Origin: Coprococcus sp. OM04-5BH
GTDB taxonomy: Bacteria > Bacillota > Clostridia > Lachnospirales > Lachnospiraceae
Length of the DNA stretch: 64,000 nt
NCBI RefSeq assembly: GCF_003482105.1
Contig: NZ_QULM01000001.1
Span: 310,001-374,000, forward strand
Direction: 5' to 3'
Each line of letters begins with the position of its first letter. Positions within the stretch are counted from its first letter, which is position 1. A program made the translations under genes and the position numbers. Shown piece after piece: positions 27,237-36,907 of this stretch. The notes under the pieces are model-generated. The model made no database searches, was not told the origin of the DNA, and saw only the letters and a program-made list of their open reading frames with translations.

Positions 27237-27446
27237 ATGGAGATAATTAAACTTAGAGATGAATTTATAAAGCTTGGTCAGGCATTAAAGGCTGCGGGAT
27301 TCGTAGATTCAGGAGTAGAAGCAAAGGAATATATAGTTCAGGGACTGGTTCTTGTAAACGGTGAAGTTGAAACAAGAAGGGGAAGAAAGCTATATGACGG
27401 AGATGAGGTTGTCTTTGATGGAGACAAGATAAGTATCCAGAAGTAG
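27237..27446 (+). CDS. yaaA: S4-domain RNA-binding protein YaaA
   Basis: A 69-aa S4-like protein contains IKLGQALKAAGFVDSGVEAK and VLVNGEVETRRGRKLYDGDEV, the S4 RNA-binding fold. It is constantly found between dnaN and recF in Firmicutes; in Bacillus it is implicated in large-subunit assembly. AAAGG precedes the ATG and recF begins 22 nt later. Confidence 0.93.
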   Translation: MEIIKLRDEFIKLGQALKAAGFVDSGVEAKEYIVQGLVLVNGEVETRRGRKLYDGDEVVFDGDKISIQK

Positions 27447-27468
27447 TGATCTCATCAATATAGACATT

Positions 27469-28551
27469 ATGTACATAAAATCATTAAAGTTAAATAATTT
27501 CAGAAATTATGAAAATCTGGATATTTCTTTTGAAAAAAATACGAATATTCTTTATGGGGACAATGCTCAGGGAAAGACAAATATACTGGAATCCATATAT
27601 ATGTCTTCCACTACCAGGTCCCACAGAGGAAGCAAAGACAGAGAAGTAATAAGAATAGGTCAGGAAGAGTCACATATAAGAGTATGCATTAATAAATGTG
27701 ATGTAGATCATGAAATAGATATGCATATCAAGAAAAGCAAAAATAAGGGAGTAGCAGTTGATGGTGTTTCAATACACAGAACAACTGAATTATTTGGTTT
27801 ATTAAATGTGATTTTTTTCTCTCCGGAGGACTTGTCCATAATAAAAAACGGACCTTCTGAAAGAAGAAGATTTATTGATATGGAGCTGTGCCAGTTAAAT
27901 AAGCTCTATTACCAAAATCTTTCCTCATATCATAAGATATTAAATCAGAGAAACAGTCTTCTTAAACAGCTTGCCTACAATAAGAGTCTCATGGATACTC
28001 TTGAGGTATGGGATGACCAGTTAGTATTGTATGGATCAAGGGTCATAGAAGAAAGGGAAAGATTTGTACGGATGATGAATGAGATCATATACGACATACA
28101 CTATAATCTTACATCCGGTAAAGAAAAGCTTGAGATAGTATATGAAAAGAGTGTAGAAGCAGATAAATTCAAAGATACTCTTGTTGATAAGAAAAATGTG
28201 GATTTAAACTATACAAGTACCCAGACAGGACCCCACAGGGATGATATTTCATTCTTGATAAATGGTATAGATGCAAGAAAATTCGGATCCCAGGGACAGC
28301 AAAGGACTGTGGCACTTTCATTAAAGATGGCTGAAATTAAACTTGTTAAGAAGATGATAAATGACGATCCCATACTTTTACTTGATGATGTAATGAGTGA
28401 GCTTGACAGTAAGAGAAGGGCTTCGCTGATAGATGAGATAAAAGATATACAGACAATTATAACCTGTACCGGTTATGACGATTTTATAAAAGAACAGATG
28501 ACGATCAACAGTGTTTACAAAGTAGTGAATGGTACTGTTTCTAAGGAGTGA
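27469..28551 (+). CDS. recF: DNA replication and repair protein RecF
   Basis: RecF is an SMC-like ATPase that helps load RecA at gapped DNA. Walker A GDNAQGKTN lies at about residues 34-42, the signature GSQGQQRTVALSLK follows in the C-terminal third, and Walker B LLLDDVMSELD comes after it. The 360-aa length is normal. It starts 22 nt after yaaA without a strong ribosome site, suggesting coupling. A small hairpin (TCAGCATTTGCTGA) lies in the 32-nt gap before gyrB. Confidence 0.97.
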   Translation: MYIKSLKLNNFRNYENLDISFEKNTNILYGDNAQGKTNILESIYMSSTTRSHRGSKDREVIRIGQEESHIRVCINKCDVDHEIDMHIKKSKNKGVAVDGVSIHRTTELFGLLNVIFFSPEDLSIIKNGPSERRRFIDMELCQLNKLYYQNLSSYHKILNQRNSLLKQLAYNKSLMDTLEVWDDQLVLYGSRVIEERERFVRMMNEIIYDIHYNLTSGKEKLEIVYEKSVEADKFKDTLVDKKNVDLNYTSTQTGPHRDDISFLINGIDARKFGSQGQQRTVALSLKMAEIKLVKKMINDDPILLLDDVMSELDSKRRASLIDEIKDIQTIITCTGYDDFIKEQMTINSVYKVVNGTVSKE

Positions 28552-28583
28552 TCAGCATTTGCTGATTATTAAGGAGGACAAAA

Positions 28584-30509
28584 ATGGGTAACAATTATGA
28601 AGAATATGATGCTGACCAAATCCAGATCCTAGAGGGACTGGAAGCGGTAAGAAAAAGACCTGGTATGTACATAGGAAGTACGTCCGAGAGAGGATTACAT
28701 CATCTTGTGTATGAAATAGTAGATAATTCAGTTGATGAGGCATTGGCTGGATTTTGTACTCATATTGAGGTATTCATAAACAAGGATAACTCCATAACTG
28801 TTATTGATGATGGTCGAGGTATCCCTATAGGTATACAGAAGAAGACAGGTATACCTGCTGTTGAGGTAGTATTCACTATACTTCATGCCGGAGGAAAGTT
28901 CGGTGGCGGAGGATACAAGGTATCAGGTGGATTGCACGGTGTAGGTGCGTCAGTGGTTAATGCCCTTTCAAACTGGCTTGAGGTTGAAGTAACAAGAGAT
29001 GGAAAAGTATATAAGCAGCGTTACGAAAGAGGAAAGGTAATGTATAAGCTTAAGGAGATTGGTGAGGCTCCTGCGGATAAATCCGGAACAAAGGTAACAT
29101 TCCTTCCTGATGATACAATATTTGAACAGACAGTTTATGATTTTGATACCTTAAGAAACAGACTTCGTGAGATAGCATTCCTTACAAAGGGATTAAGAAT
29201 TACCCTTACAGACTTAAGAGAAGAGCCTGCAAAGGTAAGAAGTTTCCATTACGAGGGAGGTATAAAGGAATTTGTCCAGTACCTTAACAGACATAAGACT
29301 CCTCTTTACGAGAAGGTAATCTACTGTGAGGGTATGAAGAATGATGTAATGGTAGAGGTTGCTCTCCAGCATAATGACTCTTACAATGAATCAACATATT
29401 CATTTGTAAATAATATAGTTACACCTGAGGGTGGAACACATCTTACAGGCTTTAAGGCTGCAATAACCAAGGTATTCAACGATTATGCAAGAAAGAACGG
29501 AATACTTAAGGACAAGGATGACAATCTGTCGGGAGATGACCTGAGAGAGGGTCTTACAGCAGTTATATCGGTTAAGATCGGTAATCCTCAGTTTGAGGGA
29601 CAGACCAAGCAGAAGCTGGGTAACTCAGAAGCAAGGCCTGCAGTAGAAGGAATAGTAACCGAACAGTTAACCTATTTCCTTGAACAGAATCCTGATGTAG
29701 CCAAGATAATCGTAAACAAGGCAACACTTGCCCAGAGAGCAAGAATAGCTGCAAGAAAAGCAAGAGATGTGGCAAGAAAGGCTAATCTCGGTGACAATAT
29801 GGCACTTCCTGGAAAGCTTGCAGACTGTTCAGATAAGGATCCTAAGAACTGTGAGATATATATAGTCGAGGGTGATTCCGCTGGTGGTTCAGCAAAGACT
29901 GCCAGATCAAGAGCAACCCAGGCTATACTTCCGTTAAGAGGTAAGATACTTAATGTGGAGAAGGCAAGAATAGACAGAATACTTGGAAATGAAGAAATTA
30001 AGGCCATGATAACTGCATTTGGAACAGGTATACATGAGAACTTTGATATAAGCAAGCTCAGATATAACAAGATAATCATTATGACTGATGCCGATGTAGA
30101 CGGAGCCCATATTGCAACACTTCTGCTTACCTTCTTCTACAGATTTATGCCTGACCTTATAAGAAAGGGACATGTATATCTGGCACAGCCTCCTCTCTAT
30201 AAGTTAGAGAAGAATAAGAAGATATGGTATGCATACAGTGATGATGAGCTTAACAGAATACTTAACGAGGTAGGAAGAGATCAGAACAACAAGATTCAGC
30301 GATACAAGGGTCTTGGTGAGATGGATCCTGAACAGCTTTGGGAGACAACAATGGATCCTGAGAGAAGAATACTTCTTAAGGTTGCCATAGATGATGACGA
30401 CGAGTCAGAGATAGATATGACATTTAACGTATTAATGGGTGACAAGGTTGAGCCTCGTAGAGAATTCATAGAGAAGAATGCGAAGTACGTTAAGAATCTG
30501 GATATTTAA
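28584..30509 (+). CDS. gyrB: DNA gyrase subunit B
   Basis: This is the ATPase subunit of gyrase, which introduces negative supercoils. The 641-aa protein has the GHKL ATPase domain ([43 protein letters not shown]) and the TOPRIM domain ([29 protein letters not shown]). The C-terminal motif [20 protein letters not shown] is present. AAGGAGG precedes the ATG. It pairs with gyrA 37 nt downstream; the ori-proximal position supports gyrase rather than Topo IV. Confidence 0.97.
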   Translation: MGNNYEEYDADQIQILEGLEAVRKRPGMYIGSTSERGLHHLVYEIVDNSVDEALAGFCTHIEVFINKDNSITVIDDGRGIPIGIQKKTGIPAVEVVFTILHAGGKFGGGGYKVSGGLHGVGASVVNALSNWLEVEVTRDGKVYKQRYERGKVMYKLKEIGEAPADKSGTKVTFLPDDTIFEQTVYDFDTLRNRLREIAFLTKGLRITLTDLREEPAKVRSFHYEGGIKEFVQYLNRHKTPLYEKVIYCEGMKNDVMVEVALQHNDSYNESTYSFVNNIVTPEGGTHLTGFKAAITKVFNDYARKNGILKDKDDNLSGDDLREGLTAVISVKIGNPQFEGQTKQKLGNSEARPAVEGIVTEQLTYFLEQNPDVAKIIVNKATLAQRARIAARKARDVARKANLGDNMALPGKLADCSDKDPKNCEIYIVEGDSAGGSAKTARSRATQAILPLRGKILNVEKARIDRILGNEEIKAMITAFGTGIHENFDISKLRYNKIIIMTDADVDGAHIATLLLTFFYRFMPDLIRKGHVYLAQPPLYKLEKNKKIWYAYSDDELNRILNEVGRDQNNKIQRYKGLGEMDPEQLWETTMDPERRILLKVAIDDDDESEIDMTFNVLMGDKVEPRREFIEKNAKYVKNLDI

Positions 30510-30546
30510 TATTTGAACATTTTTCTTTTGATGAAAGGATGAAAAA

Positions 30547-33135
30547 ATGGAAGACGATAAGATTTTTGATAAGGTAGATGAGGTTGGTCTTAAAAAGACA
30601 ATGGAACGCTCATATATAGATTATGCCATGAGTGTTATCGCAGCCAGAGCACTGCCGGATGTCAGAGACGGATTAAAGCCTGTACAGAGAAGAATTCTCC
30701 ATGCAATGATAGAGTTGAATAACGGACCCGACAAGCCACATCGTAAATGTGCCCGTATTGTCGGTGATACAATGGGTAAATATCATCCACACGGAGACAG
30801 TTCTATCTATGAAGCTCTCGTAAAGCTTGCACAGGAATGGAATACAAGATATCCACTGGTTGACGGTCACGGAAACTTCGGTTCAGTGGATGGAGATCAT
30901 GCGGCTGCCATGCGATATACAGAGGCAAGACTTTCAAAGATATCCATGGAAATGTTAGCTGATATTAACAAGAATACAGTTGATTTCGTACCTAACTTTG
31001 ATGAAACAGAGAAGGAGCCTACAGTTCTTCCGTCAAGGTATCCTAATCTTCTTGTAAATGGTACATCAGGTATAGCAGTTGGTATGGCAACCAATATCCC
31101 TCCACATAACTTAAGAGAGATAATCGGTGCTGCGGTAAAGGTCATAGATAACAAGATAGAGGAAAACAGGGAGACCACCATAGAAGAGCTTATGGAGATA
31201 GTAAAGGGTCCTGATTTCCCTACAGGAGCACAGATCTTAGGCAGAAGGGGAATAAACGACGCTTACAGAACAGGAAGAGGTAAGATAAAGGTTCGTGGTG
31301 TTACCGATATTGAGGTTATGCCAAACGGTAAGAGCAGAATTGTTATTACAGAGCTTCCTTACATGGTAAACAAGGCACTTCTTATCCAGAAGATGGTTGA
31401 GCTTGTAAAGGATAAGAGAATTGAAGGAATTACAGATATAAGAGATGAGTCCTCAAGAGAGGGTATGAGAGTTGTTGTTGAGCTTAGAAAGGATGCCAAT
31501 GCCAATGTTATTCTTAATCAGCTCTACAAGCATACCCAGCTCCAGGATACATTTGGAGTAATAATGCTTGCACTGGTTGAAAATCAGCCAAGGATACTTA
31601 ATCTCAACGAAATGCTCTTCTATTACATAAAGCACCAGGAAGATGTTGTAACCAGAAGAACACAGTACGACCTTAACAAGGCAGAAGAGAGAGACCATAT
31701 ATTACAGGGTCTGCTTATTGCCCTTGACAATATTGATGAAGTAATACAGATAATCAGAGCGTCAAGAACTGCAAATGAAGCCAAGATAAATCTCATGGAG
31801 AGATTTGGACTTTCAGATGCACAGGCTCAGGCAATCGTAGATATGAAGCTTCGTTCTCTTACAGGTCTGGAAAGAGAAAAGATTGAGAACGAGCACAGAG
31901 AGTTAGTTGCAAGGATTGCAGAGTTAAAGGCAATACTCGCAGACAAGAACAAGCTTCTCGGTGTTATCAAGACAGAATTACTGGCAATATCAGATAAGTA
32001 CGGTGATGACAGAAGAACCTCCCTTGGTCAGGATGATGATGATATTAAGGATGAAGAGCTTATTGAGAAGGAAAACATTGTAGTAGCAAGAACTCATCTT
32101 GGATACATTAAGAGAATGCAGGATGATAACTTTAAGGCTCAGAAGAGAGGTGGTAAGGGTATTAAGGGTATGCCTACTATCGAAGATGATTATATCGAAG
32201 ATATATTCATGACCACTACCCACCACTATATTATGTTCTTCACCAATAAGGGAAGGGTGTACAGGTTAAAGGGCTATGATATACCTGAATCAAGCAGGAC
32301 TGCGAGAGGAGTAGCTATCGTAAATCTCCTTGAGATGTTGCCTGGTGAGAAGGTAACAGCCATCATTCCATTCAAGAGATATGAAGAGAACAAATATCTG
32401 TTCATGGCAACCAAGAATGGTATGATTAAGAAAACACCACTCATTGATTATGTAAATGTGAAAAGATCAGGACTTATCGCCATCGATCTTAAGGATGATG
32501 ATGACCTTATCGAGGTTAAGATCACTGACGGTAAGGATGATATGTTCCTTATTACTGAGGGTGGAATGTGTATCAGATTTAATGAGAGAGATGTAAGGAG
32601 TACCGGACGTAGTACTATGGGTGTGAAGGGTATAAGCCTTTCAAAGGATGATAAGGTAATATCACTCATCATGGGAAGTCATGGGGACCATATTCTCTTT
32701 GTTACAAAAAATGGTATGGGCAAGAAGACAGATATTGCTGAATTCTCATCCCAGAATCGTGGCGGTAAGGGTCTTAAGTGTTACAAGATTACTGAGAAGA
32801 CAGGAAATCTTGTAGGTGCCAAGATAGTAAATGATGAAAATGAAATGATGTTGATAACCAATGAGGGTATAATAATAAGATTTGACAGCAGTGATGTGTC
32901 AGCTCTTGGAAGAGTAACATCCGGTGTTAAACTTATGAACATTGATTATGAAAATGGGGTGTTTGTTGCAGCTATTACAAAGGTAAGAGACAAGCCGGCA
33001 GAAATTTCATCCAGCGACATAGTTGATGAGGATGAGGTTGAAACAACAGCCATTGAAGTTATTGATGACGTTGAAGATACCGGCAATGCTTGGACTGAAC
33101 AAGATAACGGCTCTGTTGATGAAGATAAGGAATAA
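30547..33135 (+). CDS. gyrA: DNA gyrase subunit A
   Basis: This is the DNA breakage-reunion subunit. The catalytic Tyr is Y124 in [11 protein letters not shown]. The quinolone-resistance region reads [13 protein letters not shown], with Ser and Glu at the positions equivalent to E. coli 83 and 87. The GyrA-box-like [11 protein letters not shown] lies at the start of the C-terminal beta-pinwheel, as expected for a supercoiling gyrase and absent from the second paralogue. The 862-aa length is normal, and the end is an acidic tail. AAAGG lies upstream of the ATG. Confidence 0.97.
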   Translation: MEDDKIFDKVDEVGLKKTMERSYIDYAMSVIAARALPDVRDGLKPVQRRILHAMIELNNGPDKPHRKCARIVGDTMGKYHPHGDSSIYEALVKLAQEWNTRYPLVDGHGNFGSVDGDHAAAMRYTEARLSKISMEMLADINKNTVDFVPNFDETEKEPTVLPSRYPNLLVNGTSGIAVGMATNIPPHNLREIIGAAVKVIDNKIEENRETTIEELMEIVKGPDFPTGAQILGRRGINDAYRTGRGKIKVRGVTDIEVMPNGKSRIVITELPYMVNKALLIQKMVELVKDKRIEGITDIRDESSREGMRVVVELRKDANANVILNQLYKHTQLQDTFGVIMLALVENQPRILNLNEMLFYYIKHQEDVVTRRTQYDLNKAEERDHILQGLLIALDNIDEVIQIIRASRTANEAKINLMERFGLSDAQAQAIVDMKLRSLTGLEREKIENEHRELVARIAELKAILADKNKLLGVIKTELLAISDKYGDDRRTSLGQDDDDIKDEELIEKENIVVARTHLGYIKRMQDDNFKAQKRGGKGIKGMPTIEDDYIEDIFMTTTHHYIMFFTNKGRVYRLKGYDIPESSRTARGVAIVNLLEMLPGEKVTAIIPFKRYEENKYLFMATKNGMIKKTPLIDYVNVKRSGLIAIDLKDDDDLIEVKITDGKDDMFLITEGGMCIRFNERDVRSTGRSTMGVKGISLSKDDKVISLIMGSHGDHILFVTKNGMGKKTDIAEFSSQNRGGKGLKCYKITEKTGNLVGAKIVNDENEMMLITNEGIIIRFDSSDVSALGRVTSGVKLMNIDYENGVFVAAITKVRDKPAEISSSDIVDEDEVETTAIEVIDDVEDTGNAWTEQDNGSVDEDKE

Positions 33136-33188
33136 AGAGAAAATCACGAAAAATAATCAATTTTTTGTGATGGGTGGAGGAAGCCATA

Positions 33189-33470
33189 GTGACAGATTTT
33201 ATTAAAGTACTTGCCGATACAGCTACGGAGGTTACAACGGAAGCAGGAAGCAGTGCCACAACGGAGGCAAAAAATGAGATATTAAACATCATTAATATTG
33301 CCAGGAACACTGATAAAATATCCATGATCATAAAGGATGTAATAGTGATCCTTGTGGTGATCGCAATATTTTTTCTTGTAATAACAATTCTGCTTCACGT
33401 AAGAAAAGCGTATATACACAGCAAGGATCCTGATTATGAACATAATGACGATGATTTCCTTGATGAGTAA
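33189..33470 (+). CDS. Small single-pass membrane protein of unknown function
   Basis: A 93-aa product starts at a GTG (33189) with GGAGG 8 nt upstream; an alternative GTG at 33174 has no spacing from that site. It has a Thr/Ala-rich N-terminal half, one transmembrane helix (VIVILVVIAIFFLVITILL) and an acidic tail (NDDDFLDE). It follows gyrA by 53 nt on the same strand. I do not recognise a family. The good ribosome site and coherent topology argue that it is real. Confidence 0.6.
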   Translation: MTDFIKVLADTATEVTTEAGSSATTEAKNEILNIINIARNTDKISMIIKDVIVILVVIAIFFLVITILLHVRKAYIHSKDPDYEHNDDDFLDE

Positions 33471-33501
33471 TGTACTAAATCAAACAAGCAACTGATGACC
33501 A

Positions 33502-33560
33502 GGGAGATGGGTTTTGCGGCCCATCCCCCTGAAATCTGTGTTAAGGGATCACAGGTTTCA
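33502..33560 (+). other. Two consecutive hairpins ahead of the fumarase genes
   Basis: GGGAGATGGG (33502-33511) can pair with CCCATCCCCC (33520-33529). TGAAATCTGTG (33530-33540) can pair with CACAGGTTTCA (33550-33560), five plus five pairs around one mismatch. No T-run follows either hairpin. They could be a leader structure of the fumarase transcript or the 3' end of the gyrA transcript. Confidence 0.35.
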
Positions 33561-33586
33561 CAGTAATTATTCCCGAAAAAAGAAGA

Positions 33587-34429
33587 ATGAGGATAATAAA
33601 GACAGAAAGTATAATTGATGTTGTAAAGGACATGTGCATAAAGGCAAATATACATTTGTCCCAGGATATGGAAGATACCATAAGAAAAGCAGCAGCAGAA
33701 GAAGACAGCAAACTTGGAAGACAGATCATGAATCAGCTATGTGATAACCTTGATATAGCAGCAAGAGACGAAATTGCAATATGTCAGGATACCGGCATGG
33801 CTGTATTTTTTGTTAATATAGGACAGGATGTACACCTTGAAGGAATGAATATTACAGACGCCATAAATGAAGGTGTAAGAAGAGGTTACAAAGAAGGATA
33901 TCTCAGAAAGTCAGTTGTATCGGATCCACTTTTAAGGGTAAATACAAACGACAACACTCCTGCCATTATCCACTATGACATTGTGCCGGGAGATAAGCTT
34001 GAGATCACAATAGCTCCTAAGGGCTTTGGAAGCGAGAACATGAGCAGGGTGTTCATGCTTAAGCCTGCTGACGGAGAAGAGGGTGTAAAGGAAGCTATCG
34101 TAAAGGCTGTTATGGAAGCAGGACCTAATGCATGCCCACCGGTATTTGTAGGTGTTGGCTTAGGCGGAGACTTTGAGTTATCGGCAGAGCTTGCCAAGAA
34201 AGCTCTTACAAGAAAGGCAGGGGAACATTCAAAGCTTCCTCACATTGCCAGGATAGAGGAAGAGGTGCTTGATACAATAAACAAGAGCGGTATAGGTCCT
34301 GGTGGCTTAGGCGGTAAGACCACAGCCCTTGCAGTAAATATTGAAACCTACGCAACCCACATTGCTGGTATGCCACTTGCGGTAAATATGTGCTGCCATG
34401 TAAACAGACATGTTACAGTCGTAATTTAA
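33587..34429 (+). CDS. Fumarate hydratase class I, alpha subunit
   Basis: The two-subunit class I fumarase (or L-tartrate dehydratase) is an oxygen-sensitive [4Fe-4S] enzyme interconverting fumarate and malate. The 280-aa product matches the N-terminal domain: EIAICQDTGMAVFF, NACPPVFVGVGLGGDFE, GPGGLGGKTTALAVNIE and a C-terminal CCHVNRH. The three regions contribute the cluster Cys residues in this family. The beta subunit follows after 103 nt. Tartrate dehydratase cannot be excluded from sequence alone. Confidence 0.9.
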   Translation: MRIIKTESIIDVVKDMCIKANIHLSQDMEDTIRKAAAEEDSKLGRQIMNQLCDNLDIAARDEIAICQDTGMAVFFVNIGQDVHLEGMNITDAINEGVRRGYKEGYLRKSVVSDPLLRVNTNDNTPAIIHYDIVPGDKLEITIAPKGFGSENMSRVFMLKPADGEEGVKEAIVKAVMEAGPNACPPVFVGVGLGGDFELSAELAKKALTRKAGEHSKLPHIARIEEEVLDTINKSGIGPGGLGGKTTALAVNIETYATHIAGMPLAVNMCCHVNRHVTVVI

Positions 34430-34532
34430 TATGAGAATATTAATATAACTGTATTTGAGAGACATATTATATGATCTGGACAATTTATATAATAAACTAA
34501 TCTGATATTTGGATAAGGAGATTGGATAAATA

Positions 34533-35129
34533 ATGGAAAAACATATAAATGCACCATTTGACAAGAAACAGGTTAAAGACCTTAAAGCCGGTGACTATGT
34601 ATATATTTCAGGAACCATCTATAGTGCAAGAGATGCGGCGCATAAGAGAATGTATGATGCTATCCTTGCGTCAGAGTATAGTGACGCCGATGGAAAGACA
34701 TTATATGAAAAAGGTGTAATACCATTTGATCTTACAAATAATGTAATATATTATCTTGGACCTACACCTGCAAAGGAGGGACAGGTAATAGGTTCTGCAG
34801 GACCTACAACCAGTACAAGAATGGACAAATACACCCCACTTATTTTAAGCAAGGGTCTTAACGGAATGATAGGAAAGGGTAAGAGAGGTCAGGCAGTAAT
34901 AGATTCAATAATCAAGGATCAGGCAGTTTACTTTGCTGCCGTAGGTGGAGCCGGTGCACTTTTGTCCGGCTGTATCAAGGAGTCAGAGGTCATTGCATAT
35001 GATGACCTTGGAGCAGAAGCAATCAGGAAAATGAGAGTTGAAAATTTCCCGGCTATAGTTGTTATCGATTGCCAGGGAAACAATCTCTATGAAACAGCGG
35101 TTGAGGATTACAGAAACTCAAGGACTTAA
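34533..35129 (+). CDS. Fumarate hydratase class I, beta subunit
   Basis: This is the C-terminal (swivelling) subunit of the same enzyme. The 198-aa product has VKDLKAGDYVYISGTIYSARDAAHKR, the conserved GPTPAKEGQVIGSAGPTTSTRMD, MIGKGKRGQ and PAIVVIDCQGN. AAGGAG precedes the ATG at 34533. It ends 13 nt before the next gene, whose ribosome site lies in the gap. Confidence 0.92.
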   Translation: MEKHINAPFDKKQVKDLKAGDYVYISGTIYSARDAAHKRMYDAILASEYSDADGKTLYEKGVIPFDLTNNVIYYLGPTPAKEGQVIGSAGPTTSTRMDKYTPLILSKGLNGMIGKGKRGQAVIDSIIKDQAVYFAAVGGAGALLSGCIKESEVIAYDDLGAEAIRKMRVENFPAIVVIDCQGNNLYETAVEDYRNSRT

Positions 35130-35142
35130 GGAGGGATATTCC

Positions 35143-36825
35143 ATGGGAAAGCAATCAAGAAAGAAAACATCGGCAAATAAGAACATATTCACCAGCGGGT
35201 TTGTATTTTCAAAGGTAAATGCAGTAATGCTGGTGCTGTTTCTTATAGTTGAAGCAATATATTATTATATTTGCGTGCCTTCATTAAGCATATATTCCGG
35301 TGAACTGTATCAGTGGCTTATTGTTACTGTTATTCTTCTTATGGTATGTTTCCTTAATTTAAAGAAAAAGGAAAATGTAATAATAGTAGACGGAGTAAAG
35401 CTGGTAAATAAGGTAACCAAGTACGGTATTATGGCAATCGCAGGCATAATCGTGATTCTTATATTTGCGTCATTTTTCTCATCCAAGCTTTTCTTTTCAT
35501 CCAAGTATGCAAGTCTTATAAACATTGAGGATGGAAACTTTGCTACAGATATACCTGAGAGCACAGATATAAACAATATTGCTCTAATGGATACAGAAAC
35601 AGCCAAGATAATCGGAGAGAGAGCCATAGGTTCCCTTTCAGATGTGGTAAGCCAGTATGTGGTAAGCGATTACTACAGCACAATAGATTACAACGGAAGA
35701 CCTATGAAAGTAGCGTCTCTGGAATATGCTGGATTTATCAAATACTTTAACAACAAGAATGCCGGGGTTCCGGGATATGTTCTGGTGGATCCTGTAAAGA
35801 ACGAGGCACAGTATGTAAAGCTTGATAAGCCAATGAAGTATGTGCCATCAGCGTATTTTAATGATAATCTCATGAGACATGTCCAGATGAAGTATCCTAC
35901 AAAGCTTATAGATGATTATTATCTTGAGCTTGATAATGAGGGAAATCCATACTATATATGTCCTACCATGAAGGCAAATGCCGGTCTATTCGGAGCCATG
36001 GATGTAGATGGCGTCATTGTGTGTGATCCGTGTACAGGTGATACTGTATATTATCCGGTGGGCAATGTACCAAACTGGATAGACAGAGTGTATGACGGAG
36101 ATCTCATGTGTCAGAAGTATGATTGGTACGGAAGATTATCAGGCGGATATATAAACAGCATTATCGGAAACAAGGGATGTAAGAAGACTACAGATGACTA
36201 TGGTTATAAGGTTATGGATGGAGATGTATGGGTTTATACCGGAGTAACCTCTGTAAATGCAGATGAGTCTAATATAGGCTTTGTCCTTATGAACTTAAGA
36301 ACCGGCGAAAGTAAATATTACAACATTGCCGGTGCCGAGGAGTATTCTGCCATGAGTTCCGCAGAGGGACAGGTACAAAATCTTGGTTACAGGGCGAGCT
36401 TCCCATCACTTATAAATATTAAGAATATCCCGACATATATAATGGTTCTGAAGGATAATGCGGGACTTGTAAAAATGTATGCTTTGGTAAATGTGGAAAA
36501 ATATAACATTGTTGCTACAGGAAACACCCAGAGGGACGCTCTTAAGGAATATACCAGATTACTGTATGAAAATGGCATAACAAACAGCAGTTCAGACCTT
36601 GAAGGTATGCCAAATAAGGATATAGTTGTAAAGGATATCAAGTATATTGCTGTGGAAAATGAGACATATGTCTACATTACCGACAAGGATGGTAATGTGT
36701 ACAAACAGAAATTTGCAGATAATGAACAGTTGATATTTATCCAGCCGGGAGACAAGATAAAGATATATTACGCTGAAAGCGAAGATAATATAAATATCCT
36801 CAGTGACTTTGAGAAGTCAAATTAA
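35143..36825 (+). CDS. Unknown membrane protein, 560 aa
   Basis: I do not recognise the family. The ATG at 35143 (MGKQSRKKTSANKN) has AAGGAGGG 8 nt upstream; the frame is open from 35059 but overlaps fumB. Two hydrophobic segments at about residues 28-80 (a hairpin) and a third at about 95-115 lead into a roughly 430-residue presumably extracytoplasmic domain, rich in Tyr, Asp and Gly. A late segment (YVYITDKDGNVYKQKF) looks beta-rich, like an OB/SH3-like end. It follows the fumarase genes and precedes parE. Confidence 0.75.
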   Translation: MGKQSRKKTSANKNIFTSGFVFSKVNAVMLVLFLIVEAIYYYICVPSLSIYSGELYQWLIVTVILLMVCFLNLKKKENVIIVDGVKLVNKVTKYGIMAIAGIIVILIFASFFSSKLFFSSKYASLINIEDGNFATDIPESTDINNIALMDTETAKIIGERAIGSLSDVVSQYVVSDYYSTIDYNGRPMKVASLEYAGFIKYFNNKNAGVPGYVLVDPVKNEAQYVKLDKPMKYVPSAYFNDNLMRHVQMKYPTKLIDDYYLELDNEGNPYYICPTMKANAGLFGAMDVDGVIVCDPCTGDTVYYPVGNVPNWIDRVYDGDLMCQKYDWYGRLSGGYINSIIGNKGCKKTTDDYGYKVMDGDVWVYTGVTSVNADESNIGFVLMNLRTGESKYYNIAGAEEYSAMSSAEGQVQNLGYRASFPSLINIKNIPTYIMVLKDNAGLVKMYALVNVEKYNIVATGNTQRDALKEYTRLLYENGITNSSSDLEGMPNKDIVVKDIKYIAVENETYVYITDKDGNVYKQKFADNEQLIFIQPGDKIKIYYAESEDNINILSDFEKSN

Positions 36826-36840
36826 ATAAAATATTTGCAA

Positions 36841-36852
36841 GAACATATGTTT
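36841..36852. promoter_or_regulatory. LexA (SOS) box candidate upstream of parE
   Basis: GAACATATGTTT fits the Firmicute LexA consensus GAAC-RNRY-GTTY. It lies 15 nt after the preceding stop and 56 nt before parE, a good operator position. It differs by one base from the box at 7836. Confidence 0.5.
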
Positions 36853-36907
36853 GTGTGATATAGTCAGATAAAAACAGATTATGGTGAAATTAAGAAGGGA
36901 AAGTTAG

